Positions 18,698-27,005 of a stretch of 64,000 bases of DNA are shown here, in pieces; the stretch's first letter is position 1, and each line of letters starts with the position of its first letter. The position numbers and the translations under genes are program-made. Where the stretch lies: positions 164,239 through 228,238 of the forward strand of contig NZ_QEQQ01000004.1 in assembly GCF_003097235.1 (NCBI RefSeq). Direction: 5' to 3'. Source of the DNA: Pseudomonas sp. CC120222-01a. Its GTDB lineage: Bacteria > Pseudomonadota > Gammaproteobacteria > Pseudomonadales > Pseudomonadaceae. The notes under the pieces were generated by a model. That model was not told the origin of the DNA. It did no database searches and was given only the letters and a program-made list of their open reading frames with translations.

Positions 18698-20673
18698 TGG
18701 TTACGCTCCTGGGTACGGCCGGATGCGGGTTTCACTTGCGAAGGGTCGACGGGTGCGGCAAAGCTGCGCAGGTCCAGGGTCGGCGCCTGGTTAGCCGCCA
18801 GCCGGTGATCGATGATCAGGCTGCTTGCATGCGCCATGCCTTGGGACAGCTGCTCCAGGTACTGTTCGAGGATGAACGCCTGGCCTGCATGCTGCCAGGC
18901 GGTGTGCTCGGCATCGAAGCGCAGCGCGGCGGTGTCGGCCTTGGTCTGGGTTTCATGGGCGTCGGCCGTGGCCTTGTCGGTCAATGACGTGGCGTTCTGG
19001 CGAGCCTCATCAAGCTTCTGCGCGGCCTGCCCACGGTCACGGGCGACCAGCGCCTGGGCGGTGATCTGCGCGGCCTGCACGGCATGGTAGGCATTGGCCG
19101 CTCCAGCTGGCGGGTGGATCGCCTCTACCGAAGTTGCCAGCAGCTCCACCCCGGTATCCATGCGGTCAAGGTCGGCCTGCACAGCACGGCCGATGTCACG
19201 GCCAAGCTCGGCCCGTTCGGCGCCCAACAGGCCATCCAGCGAGCGGCCGGCAAAATCGTGGACCAGTACGCGATTGGCAACGCTGCGCAGCAGTTGCTCG
19301 ACATTGGCCGTGTGATAGGCCGCCGCCAGCGCGGCCGTGTCGCTCAGGCCGATGCGGTAGATGAAGCGCACATCCATGTTGACGATCTGAAAGCCCTGGC
19401 GCCCACCGTCGGCACCGGCAATCACCTGTGAGTTCTCGCTCAGGTGAGTGGCGTCCCACAGTCGGTTGGCGGTGGTCGGCGGTGCACCGTCGGCAGCTGC
19501 AAGGGGTTGGTTGACACCCTCGGTCGTCGTGGTCGCCAGTTCATGGATGATGCTGTTGTCCACTGTCAGTACTTTGCCAAAGGGCCAGGGCAAGCCGACA
19601 TGCAGGCCTGGCGGGTACACCGCCACGGGGTTGCCAAAGCGTTCGTAGACGCCGCGGTTGTTGGTCGGCACCTCGACGATGCCGGTCAGCAACCAACCGA
19701 CCAGCGCCACCAGCGCCGCCACCGGCAGGAATGCCCGGCGCATGAAGGCGAAGGCCCATACCTGACGCAGGTCGATGCCCAGGCGCTCATGCAGTTCATC
19801 TTGCAGTACCGCCAATGGCCGCGGTGGCCATTGCAGGAAGTCGCCTGCCAGGCTGCGTGCGACCAGCGCCGGCTCTTCACCCGGGCGCGAGGGGCGGAAC
19901 ATCGCCAGCACTGCTCTTGTCAACAGTTCGAGCGCGGCCAGGCCAGGCAACAGACCGATCAGCACCGCCAGGCGCGCCGGCCACAGCCGCTGGCCATCAA
20001 TGCAGACCAGGCAGGCAATGGTCAGCACCTGCACGGCGATGACCAGCCGCAAGGTGGCGGCCAGCGCCGCGGCCTCGGGCCAGGTCGCCTCGCTTTCAGC
20101 CATCAGGTGGCGTTCGAGCACGACCAGGCAGAACGCAAGAATGGCCAACAGGCCGATGGCAACCCAGGTCACCTGCCCTGCCACCGTCGGTGTCGGCAGG
20201 TCGAAGCGCCAGGCGCCCTTGACCAGCAGCAGTGCCAGGCACGCCAGGCCAATCAGCCAGGGGGTTTCTGCGCCAAGCCTGCGCCATTGCCGACGGCAGG
20301 CATCGGCCACGTCCCGGCACCAGCGATCGAAACGGCTGAGCGACTCGGGTTCGACGGTTTCTTCGCCTACGCGTGAGAACAGCAGCAGCACGGGCGCCTG
20401 GCCCATGGCAGTCGCACGCCAGCTGGCCACCTGCCAGGCCGACTGCGCGGCGCCCGCCAACAGAAGCAGCACGGCGCCGTTGACGGCGAGCAGGACCAGC
20501 CAGTAGGCGTCAGGGCTGAATATCCCGATCAGCCCTTGCAGTAGCACCAGCAGTACAGCAACAGCCAGCGCCAGGTACATCAGCTGCCTCAGCTTGCGCG
20601 TATGGACCAGCGCACGCTGAAAACGGGGGTAACCATCGAGGTCGGCGGCCTCAGTGTCTAGATCGACTCTCAT
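18694..20673 (-). CDS. Large polytopic SPFH protein (first of triad)
   Basis: This 659-residue protein has an N-terminal half with about six membrane helices (residues about 30-48, 55-76, 136-152, 163-185, 205-225 and 232-250). One more helix (about 312-330) leads directly into an SPFH domain that starts IVEVPTNNRGVYERFGNPV. The C-terminus is a coiled coil with repeated ARQNATSLTDKATADAHETQ-like sequence. It resembles HflK with an added multi-helix membrane module. It is the first gene of the SPFH-ATPase operon; a promoter-like sequence with an inverted repeat lies 78-107 bases upstream. Function unknown; the context points to metal or membrane-stress homeostasis. Confidence 0.85.
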
Positions 20674-20750
20674 TCAGACTCCAGGAAATTCCAGGCTTTG
20701 CAAGTCTGGAGCCGAACGAGCTGACGGCCACCGGTGACGAGCGGCGTAAC

Positions 20751-20780
20751 GTTATAACGACAAATGTAAAAAAATTGTCG
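20751..20780 (-). promoter_or_regulatory. Promoter and operator-like dyad of the SPFH-ATPase operon
   Basis: On the minus strand a TATAAC box (20756-20751) lies 17 bases from a weak GACAAT box (20779-20774), a plausible sigma-70 promoter. Between and across them is the perfect inverted repeat CGACAA (20758-20763) / TTGTCG (20775-20780), where a repressor would block polymerase. The palindrome GTTATAAC (20751-20758) also resembles half of a Zur box. In a 13-base comparison with the Zur core I count 9 matches, too few to claim Zur control. Confidence 0.45.
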
Positions 20781-20843
20781 CAAAACGTAAAATTGGCCTC
20801 TGGGTCTTTAAGTGTAGGCCGCTAGGCATGCAGCGCTTATGAG

Positions 20844-21126
20844 ATCGAGCGCCGCCCGCGCGGCGCATCGCGGGCAAGCCCGCTCCCACATCTGTTTCGG
20901 GCCAGTCTCTCCTGTACCGCCAACAGGGACCGCCTTGGTGCATGACGGGAGACAGGTGGAGCAGCATCAGCGCCCACCGAGGTGCATCGCCATGCCCCTG
21001 CTGGCTTCCACCGAGATGCATCGCCATGCGAACAAGGCGGGCCCTGTTGGCATGACAGGAGAGACTGGCCCGAAACAGATGTGGGAGCGGGCTTGCCCGC
21101 GATGCGCCGCGCGGGCGGCGCTCGAT
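20844..21126. repeat. Long palindromic element, copy A
   Basis: Bases 20844-20915 and 21055-21126 are a perfect 72-base inverted repeat, extended with few mismatches to 20936 and 21034. The arms contain a REP-like segment (CGCGGGCAAGCCCGCTCCCA). The 97-base centre (20937-21033) is asymmetric and contains the reverse complement of the centre of copy C plus an internal duplication of CACCGAG(A/G)TGCATCGCCATG. The element fills much of the gene-free stretch 20674-21538. Confidence 0.9.
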
Positions 21127-21269
21127 GTCAGCCCCCACCCAAGCTTGAGCCCTACACCCCAGCCATACCCCGATCTACCCAGCCATTTCCCCAGCATCGA
21201 CCGCGTCAGCAGGTGAGGATGTGGCGGCCAGCAGGAGAAGTGTTACTGCACATGCCCTTCGCTTGAAAC

Positions 21270-21390
21270 GCTTCCCTGACACCGGTAGTCTTGGCCCGCT
21301 GCTGTAAATCCAGTAGCCGGGTTTGGTAGCCCGCGATCAATCAAGGCGCACAAGCGCCCGCTCTGCGATACAGTTGGCGCTTTTTTGTGC
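21270..21390 (+). ncRNA. Candidate small structured RNA, possibly C4-antisense-like
   Basis: A stretch with short conserved-looking hairpins (ACCGGTAGTCTTGGCCCGCT, then GTAGCCGGGTTTGGTAGCCC) ends in a good intrinsic terminator at 21352-21386. It precedes a small gene of a family that in Pseudomonas often follows such leaders. The loop sequence TTGGTAG (21323-21329) is complementary to CTACCAA (21461-21467) further downstream, which fits an antisense mechanism. Assignment to the C4 antisense RNA family is from memory of its appearance, not from a covariance search. Confidence 0.45.
21352..21386 (+). terminator. Intrinsic terminator of the candidate small RNA
   Basis: AAGCGCC (21352-21358) pairs perfectly with GGCGCTT (21376-21382), and the T-run covers 21381-21386. 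This is the clearest rho-independent terminator in the gene-free region. Confidence 0.65.
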
Positions 21391-21538
21391 CTGGCTGTTT
21401 CGTTTTATGGCGGCTGTGCGTAGGGCGCCTCCGTGCGCGCCGGTTTCCTTGATTCCCGGTCTACCAACCTGCGTACAGCCGTCACCCTTTCGTTTGGTAG
21501 CGATCTGTGGCGGCTCCAGTGAATCAAGGAGCGACACA

Positions 21539-21859
21539 ATGACAAAAGGCTTACCTGATCCTCCCGTACGCGCCACTACGGCGGCCTCCAGTTTCTCCAC
21601 CTGTGAATCCAGCCATCCGCCGTTGTTTGCCGTGCGCTCGGGGGTAGATTACGAAGATGCGCTGGTGCACCTGTCCACGCTGCTGAAAGGGGCGTTTGCG
21701 ACCAATCTGAAGGCGCTGGAGCTGGCCAAAGGAACCTGTCGTGATCTGTTGCTGAGCAATGACCATGGGCTGGATTCGGCCAAGGCGGTGGTGGAGGCAT
21801 TGCTGGATGGGGTGGAAAGGCAGCAGTTGGCTGGGCGGAAGGTGGTGCCGGGTATCTGA
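21539..21859 (+). CDS. Small DUF3077/DUF6124-like Pseudomonas protein
   Basis: A 106-residue protein with a strong ribosome site (aaggagcgacac, then ATG). It begins MTKGLPDPP and ends with EDALVHLSTLLKGAFATNL and AKAVVEALLDGVE, a pattern I recall from a Pseudomonas-specific family of unknown function that occurs in several copies per genome. No signal peptide or membrane helix. It lies 150 bases downstream of the candidate RNA, which may control it. Family call moderate, function unknown. Confidence 0.7.
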   Translation: MTKGLPDPPVRATTAASSFSTCESSHPPLFAVRSGVDYEDALVHLSTLLKGAFATNLKALELAKGTCRDLLLSNDHGLDSAKAVVEALLDGVERQQLAGRKVVPGI

Positions 21860-21884
21860 CGGCTGGCCGGCCCTGCGCACTGGG

Positions 21885-22529
21885 TCAACCTGCCTTGCGC
21901 AAGGTCAGGTTGATCCGCCGCTCCCCCATCCGCGGATGCACCCCCGGCTTTATCGGCAACACCCCATGAAAGCGCAGCCGATCTTCGCCTCCCCACACCA
22001 GCACATCACCATGGTTCAACGGTATCCGCTGAGTCCTGTCCGACCGCTGCAACCCGCCAAACAGGAACACCGCCGGCAACCCCAGTGAAATCGACACGAT
22101 CGGCTGGCCGAAGTCCTGCTCGTCGCGGTCCTGATGCAGGCTCAGGCGGGTGCCGGGCAGGTAATGGTTGACCAGGCAGGCATCGGGCACGAAACCCTCG
22201 AAACCGGCTGCCGCCGCTGCGCGACCTGCCAGCTCGAGCAGGACCTGGGGCAGGGCGGGCCAGGGTTGGCCGCTGACCGGGTCGGTGGGGCTGTAGCGGT
22301 AGCCTTTGGCATCACTGACCCAACCCAGCGAACCGCAATTGGTCAGCGCGACCGCCATGTTCAACCCGCCGGGCGTCTGCATGTGCCGGAACGGCGCGGC
22401 ACGCAGCACCGGGCGCAGGGCGTCGAGCAGTGGCTCGATGACGGCCAGGGCGAAGCCGGGCAGCAGCACGGTGTGGCTGGCCAGGCGTTGCGGCTGGGGG
22501 CCGAACAGGTCGAGGTCGGACTGGATCAT
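21885..22529 (-). CDS. alkB: AlkB-like DNA/RNA alkylation repair dioxygenase
   Basis: This is a 214-residue Fe(II)/2-oxoglutarate dioxygenase. The iron ligands are H132, D134 (in LHQDRDE) and H188; R205 in the RINLTLR segment should bind 2-oxoglutarate. The NHYLPGTRLSLHQDRDE stretch is diagnostic. AlkB removes methyl groups from 1-methyladenine and 3-methylcytosine by oxidation. The frame is open upstream to 22682, but that part is REP sequence; the ATG at 22529 gives a normal AlkB length. Single-gene unit, convergent with the small gene before it. Confidence 0.92.
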   Translation of the reverse strand: MIQSDLDLFGPQPQRLASHTVLLPGFALAVIEPLLDALRPVLRAAPFRHMQTPGGLNMAVALTNCGSLGWVSDAKGYRYSPTDPVSGQPWPALPQVLLELAGRAAAAAGFEGFVPDACLVNHYLPGTRLSLHQDRDEQDFGQPIVSISLGLPAVFLFGGLQRSDRTQRIPLNHGDVLVWGGEDRLRFHGVLPIKPGVHPRMGERRINLTLRKAG

Positions 22530-22580
22530 CAGGGCGGTGGCATGGGTGAGTGCAAGATATTGTAAGCCCAACGCGGTCTT

Positions 22581-22697
22581 TGTAGGAGCGGCCTTGTGTC
22601 GCGAAAGGGGTGCGAAGCGCCCCCAGTATTTCAGCTTCGCCGCAGATATTGCCGGGGCTGCTTTGCAGCCCTTTCGCGACACAAGGCCGCTCCTACA
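22581..22697. repeat. REP doublet, family 2
   Basis: The outer arms TGTAGGAGCGGCCTTGTGTC(GCGAAAGGG) and their inverse enclose smaller GC-rich hairpins. The same arm sequence flanks the doublets at 34501 and 41047. It separates alkB from the curlin operon. Confidence 0.88.
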
Positions 22698-22790
22698 AGG
22701 ACCGTGTCATCACTCATGTGCAAAGCAGGGAAATAAAAAGGAACCGCGACGCCAGGGAGAGGAGACGCCGCGGTTCAAGGGGGGAGCTGC

Positions 22791-24236
22791 TCAGCGTTGG
22801 GTAGCGGTGGCGGTGTTGCCGTTGCCCATCTGGCTGATGGTGGCGCTCTGATAGGCACCGCTCTGGTTGACGTTGGCTGTGTTGTTGTTGCCGCCCTGGG
22901 TCACGTAGGCGACGTTGGCGCTGTCAGCCTGCTTGATGGTGGCGCTGTTGCCACTGCCGTACAGCTGGGTGGTGTAGCTCTGGTTGGCGTAGCCGGACTG
23001 GTCCAGGTTGATGCTGTTGCCACTGCCGGTGGACGAGCCGAAGGCGTAGTTGTCGGTGCCGCGCTGGTCGGCAATCAGGCTGTTGTCGCTGCCGTTCTGC
23101 TCGAAGTACAGCTCGTTGTAGCTGTCGGCCTGCTTGGTCTCCATGGTGTTGCCGGTGCCTTTCTGGCTCAGCGTGGCCAGTTGGTACTCGCCGTTCTGGG
23201 TCAGGTTGGCGCTGTTGTTGGTGCCGTTCTGGTTGATGTTGGCCGTCTGGTTCTTGCCGAACTGGCCGCCCATCTTGTCGCCTTTCCAGTTGCTGGCCAG
23301 GACCTTGTTGCCGGTGCCCTTGCTGTTGACGGTCAGGCTCTGGTTGTCACCGGTCTGGTAGGTGAAGCTGCTGTTGGTCTTGCCACTTTGCGAGACAGTG
23401 GTGTTCGAGTTGTTGGTCTCGAACTGATCCGACCAGCTGGCGTTGGACTGGCCCTGTTGATACAGGTTGGCGACGTTGTCCTTGCCGAAGCTCTGGTCGA
23501 TGTAGCCTTCGTTGGTCTGGCCGGTCTGGTTGACCGTGGCGCGGGCGCCGGTCTGGGTGTCCTGCCAGACCTCCACCGAGTGGCCGGTGCCGTACTGGTC
23601 GATGTTGATGGTGCCGCCGTTGCCGTCGCGCTGGTCGCCGTAGGCAAAGTTCTGCTTGCCTTGCTGGTAGATCTGCACATAGCCATCGTTGTGCAGGATG
23701 TGCTCGGAGGTCGCGTAGTTGTCCTGGCCATCCTGGGTGATGTTGGCGCGGTTGTTACTGCCGCCGAACAGCTGCTCGACGTAGGCTTCGTTGCGCTGGC
23801 CGCTCTGGGTGGTGGTGACCTGGCTGCCGGTCTGGGTGTCCTGCCACACGGTCGAACGGTTTTCGCTGCCTTGCTGGTTCTGCAGCGACTGGTTGTTCTC
23901 GCCCACCGACTGGCTGGCGAAGGCATCGTTGTAGGAGCCGGAAGCCTGCTGGGTGATCTGGCTGCCATTTTCGAACAGCTGCTCACCGTAGGCGGCGTTG
24001 TACGAACCACTGGCGGTCTGGTTGATGGTGCTGGTGCTGTTTTCCTGCACCGCCAGATGGTTGTGGCCCTTGCCGGTCTGCGTCTGGGTAGCCGCGGCGA
24101 ACGGTGCAACCGTCTGCTGCACTTCGGCGATGTTCTGGTTACCGTTCTGCGACTGGTTCGAGGTGCTGTCGTCTGCCATGACCTGGCCGGCCAGGGCCAG
24201 GACGATAGCGGCGCTTAGGGGAGCGAGCTTGAACAT
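22791..24236 (-). CDS. csgA: Large CsgA-like curlin, major amyloid subunit
   Basis: The 481-residue secreted protein has a signal peptide (residues 1-21, ending QVMA) and then Asn/Gln/Gly/Ser-rich repeats throughout. The repeat pattern is the curlin one, about 22 residues with Q-x-G-x-x-N followed by a second strand, for example ANINQNGTNNSANLTQNGEY. E. coli CsgA is about 150 residues with five repeats; this one is over three times longer, with roughly twenty imperfect repeats. Some carry the insertion EVWQDTQTGA. It should polymerise into extracellular amyloid for biofilm. The ATG follows ggaggc. Last gene of a four-gene operon, 16 bases after csgB. Confidence 0.85.
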   Translation of the reverse strand: MFKLAPLSAAIVLALAGQVMADDSTSNQSQNGNQNIAEVQQTVAPFAAATQTQTGKGHNHLAVQENSTSTINQTASGSYNAAYGEQLFENGSQITQQASGSYNDAFASQSVGENNQSLQNQQGSENRSTVWQDTQTGSQVTTTQSGQRNEAYVEQLFGGSNNRANITQDGQDNYATSEHILHNDGYVQIYQQGKQNFAYGDQRDGNGGTINIDQYGTGHSVEVWQDTQTGARATVNQTGQTNEGYIDQSFGKDNVANLYQQGQSNASWSDQFETNNSNTTVSQSGKTNSSFTYQTGDNQSLTVNSKGTGNKVLASNWKGDKMGGQFGKNQTANINQNGTNNSANLTQNGEYQLATLSQKGTGNTMETKQADSYNELYFEQNGSDNSLIADQRGTDNYAFGSSTGSGNSINLDQSGYANQSYTTQLYGSGNSATIKQADSANVAYVTQGGNNNTANVNQSGAYQSATISQMGNGNTATATQR

Positions 24237-24252
24237 GGTGGTGCCTCCAGGT

Positions 24253-24723
24253 CTATCGGTATTGGGTGATCTGAACACGCTGGCCATTGCCGGCTTGGGT
24301 CACTGAGCTGCTCAGGCCTGAGCCGGCCTGCTCGATACTGGCGCTGTTGTTGTTGCCGATCTGCTCGATATTGGCGCTGTTGCTGGTGCCGCTCTGGCGG
24401 ATCGCAGCGCTGTTGCCATATCCCTGTTGGCTGATGTTGGCCATCAGGTCACTGCCTTCCTGCAGGATGTACGCCTCCTGCGCGCCCCCGGCCTGGACGA
24501 TGCGGCCCAGCAGGGCCTGGCCGTTCTGGTCGAGGGCGGCGCGGTTGCCGTTGCCTTGCTGCTCGATCACCGCCGCCTGGCCGGCACCGACCGGCAGCAG
24601 GCGGATGATCACCGGTTCACCGAGGTCGCTGCCGGGTGCCAGGTCGGCGTTGTCCATCAGGTCATCGGCCCCGGCCTGGCCCGCCAGGGCCAGGCTCAGC
24701 AGCAGTGGATACAGGCACTTCAT
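24253..24723 (-). CDS. csgB: CsgB-like curlin nucleator
   Basis: A 156-residue protein of normal CsgB length with a signal peptide (residues 1-19) and about five curlin repeats, such as AAIRQSGTSNSANIEQIGNN. In E. coli CsgB anchors to the surface and templates CsgA polymerisation. The N-terminal mature part (DDLMDNADLAPGSDLGEPVIIRLL) differs from the repeats, as expected for an anchoring region. It sits 15 bases after the large secreted gene upstream and 16 bases before csgA, so the order is csgB-csgA. Confidence 0.85.
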   Translation of the reverse strand: MKCLYPLLLSLALAGQAGADDLMDNADLAPGSDLGEPVIIRLLPVGAGQAAVIEQQGNGNRAALDQNGQALLGRIVQAGGAQEAYILQEGSDLMANISQQGYGNSAAIRQSGTSNSANIEQIGNNNSASIEQAGSGLSSSVTQAGNGQRVQITQYR

Positions 24724-24738
24724 GGCGTTCTCCTGGCC

Positions 24739-26973
24739 TTACTGCACAGTCACGTTGACAGTACGGGTACTGCCTTGGCTGCTCGTCACGGTGGCGGTCG
24801 GTGCCGCAGTCGGGACGATCGTGGTGCTGTTGCTCACCGACAGGCGCCAGCGGCCGGTCACCGGTACTGTGGTGGTGCCGAGGGTCTGTACGCCGGTGGT
24901 GGTGGTGACCCGCACGGTGACGGTGTTGCCGGTAGTCACTGACGAAGTCCCGCTGACATCCCAGTTGTAACGGTTGTTCGAGCGGGCCAGGACGGTCGCT
25001 GCGGTGACCGTGAAGGTCTCGCCGGCTGCAGGCCGTGGCTGCACGTTGACCGTGACGGTGGCCGGGGCGGAGACCGCGCCCAGGGAGTCACGCGCCTGGT
25101 AGGTGAAGGTGGTGGTGAAGGCTGTTGGCACGCTGGCCGGTGGCGTGTAGTTGACCGTGGTCCCGTCACTGGTCACCGTGCCGCGACCGGCTGCCGGCTG
25201 GGTGAGGTTGACGACGGACAGCGGCACGTTGCCTTCCGGGTCGGTGTCGTTGGCCAGCACGTTGATCACCAGCGGGGCGGCCAGGGTGGTCACGGTTTCA
25301 GGGTTGGCGGTCGGTGCCTGGTTGGGCGCGACGTTGACGGTGACGGTGGCCGGTTGCGACTTCAGGCCCTTGGCGTCCATTGCCCGGTAGGTGAAGGTGG
25401 CCACCAGCGCCTGGGTTGCTCCAGGGGGTGGGGTGTAGGTCACCGCCGTGCTGCCGTTGAGCACCACGCTGCCTTGGCCGGTCGCCGGCTGGGTAACGTC
25501 GGTGATGCTCAGTGGCAGGTTGCCGTCCGGGTCGCTGTCGTTGAGCAGCAGGTTCATCGTCAATGGCACGCCGACGCTGGTGCTGCCGACATCGGCCTGG
25601 GCCAGTGGTGGCTGATTGTCGGCTGACACGGGTGCGGTGCCGACCACGACCACCGGTTCGATATCGACACCGCCATGGCTCGACTTGATGGTGACGGTGG
25701 CCGGAGGCTGGGTCAGGTCATTGACGGTGAGGGTCTGCAGGGTGCCGGACTTGGACAGGCGGCCGTAGCCCTGGGCGACCATGTCCGGGATCACCACTTC
25801 GTCGCTGGAGCGCGCTTCGATCGTCAGCCGCTTGTTGGCCCACTCGTAGCGTGCGGTGCTGACTTTGACCACGTCGGATAGCTTGCTCGAAATGGCAGTC
25901 GGCTGGGTGTTGATGTCGCTGCTGCTGGCCGTCACCACGACCACCGGCGGCGGCGCCAGCTGGCTCAGTTGCTGGCTGAAGAACAGCCCGTTGTTGTCCG
26001 ACGTCATGCTGAACTGGCAGGGCGAGGGCGGCGTGCCGACCAGCGCCAGGCCGTTGCGCAAGCAGACGCTGGCGGTGTTCGGCGCCTTGGCGAATACCTC
26101 CACCCGGGTGCCACTGCCATTGCGCGAGTAGGTCGCCCGTTCCAGCGACGCCGGCAACTGCGGACGTTGGTCGAGTACCTTGCCGGAGACCGTGAACAGG
26201 CTGGTTTCGATGCGCCCGGGCGGGCCGTCGATGCGAATGAAGTTGGTGCCGAACGGGCTGCCCTTGATCGCTTCTGGCCGGTTGGGGTCGCCGATGAAGG
26301 TGTCGGTGGTGCCGGTATCCGGGTTCACGGCGGTATAGGGTGCGCCGAAGCCCTGGATGAACGGGCCGATGGCACCATTGAGCGCCCCGGTGAAGTTGCC
26401 CGGAGCGCCGATGCCGATGTCACGGGTGATGTTGATCGCCCGCCGACCGGGCGTGGTGACGTTGACCGTCTCCACACCGTACGGGTGGGTGATGGTGTAG
26501 GTACCGGCACGTGGTACCGACACGCGGATGCGGATACGGGCAAAGCTCTGCTGGTCACCGTCGACCGGGTTTTCGGCGGCAAAGGCCGCCTCTACGCCTG
26601 CGACATAGGCGTCCAGTTCATAACCGCTGTTGCCCACGGCCGGAATGCTGGTTTCTGCCAGGAACCAGAACATCTCCGGTGGCCAGTTGTCGGGGAATAC
26701 CAGCGGCAGGGTATCGTCGAAGATGCCCGGCTCCGGCAGCAGCGTGCACATGTAGGCCGGTGCGCCGGGTGCCCCTGCGACGAGGGTACTGACGGCGCGG
26801 GAGCGGCACAGCTCCATGGCCAGGCCATCGGCGTCCTTGTACCACAGAGGGAAGCCGCCGGTGGCGAAGGTATAGGGGCCAGGGTCGACGTCGCTGAGTG
26901 CGGCCCAGGCGGTGCTGGAGAGCGTGAGGGAGAAACCGGCGGCCAACAGCGCGCGGCGTTGCCAAGTGTTCAT
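24739..26973 (-). CDS. Secreted curlin-locus protein with two bacterial Ig-like domains
   Basis: This is a 744-residue exported protein with signal peptide (residues 1-24). An N-terminal module of about 430 residues is closely similar to the whole protein encoded by the next upstream gene (shared VAGAPGAPxYMCTLLPxPGIFDD and RRAIN(I/M)TRDIGIG). Two tandem Ig-like repeats of about 92 residues follow, each with an N-D-x-D-P-(D/E)-G-N calcium-site-like loop (LNDSDPDGNLPLS and ANDTDPEGNVPLS). The C-terminus is a Thr/Val-rich domain. It probably acts on the cell surface as an adhesin or as an accessory of the amyloid. The start with aaggaggc is clear; the in-frame ATG at 27009 is too early. Confidence 0.82.
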   Translation of the reverse strand: MNTWQRRALLAAGFSLTLSSTAWAALSDVDPGPYTFATGGFPLWYKDADGLAMELCRSRAVSTLVAGAPGAPAYMCTLLPEPGIFDDTLPLVFPDNWPPEMFWFLAETSIPAVGNSGYELDAYVAGVEAAFAAENPVDGDQQSFARIRIRVSVPRAGTYTITHPYGVETVNVTTPGRRAINITRDIGIGAPGNFTGALNGAIGPFIQGFGAPYTAVNPDTGTTDTFIGDPNRPEAIKGSPFGTNFIRIDGPPGRIETSLFTVSGKVLDQRPQLPASLERATYSRNGSGTRVEVFAKAPNTASVCLRNGLALVGTPPSPCQFSMTSDNNGLFFSQQLSQLAPPPVVVVTASSSDINTQPTAISSKLSDVVKVSTARYEWANKRLTIEARSSDEVVIPDMVAQGYGRLSKSGTLQTLTVNDLTQPPATVTIKSSHGGVDIEPVVVVGTAPVSADNQPPLAQADVGSTSVGVPLTMNLLLNDSDPDGNLPLSITDVTQPATGQGSVVLNGSTAVTYTPPPGATQALVATFTYRAMDAKGLKSQPATVTVNVAPNQAPTANPETVTTLAAPLVINVLANDTDPEGNVPLSVVNLTQPAAGRGTVTSDGTTVNYTPPASVPTAFTTTFTYQARDSLGAVSAPATVTVNVQPRPAAGETFTVTAATVLARSNNRYNWDVSGTSSVTTGNTVTVRVTTTTGVQTLGTTTVPVTGRWRLSVSNSTTIVPTAAPTATVTSSQGSTRTVNVTVQ

Positions 26974-27005
26974 GCTGCCTCCTTGAAGGCGGAGCCTTTG
27001 TCTGT

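Noticed and set aside
20751..20763. Zur box in front of the SPFH-ATPase operon
   Set aside because: Only 9 of 13 positions fit the core by eye, so I do not assign zinc-Zur control.
20839..21216. Reading frames across the long palindromic elements (also at 28489-28896 and 61246-61686)
   Set aside because: They arise on both strands from the GC-rich inverted arms and repeat between copies; no ribosome sites and no protein-like sequence.
22581..22697. CRISPR array from the repeated REP sequences here and at 34501, 41047, 42865, 50722 and 53961
   Set aside because: The repeats are isolated inverted doublets at scattered sites, not regularly spaced direct repeats with unique spacers; no cas genes are present.
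22797..24218. A 473-codon plus-strand frame opposite csgA
   Set aside because: Its Val/Ala/Leu-rich sequence is the mirror image of the Asn/Gln curlin repeats on the other strand; the curlin frame has the signal peptide and ribosome site.
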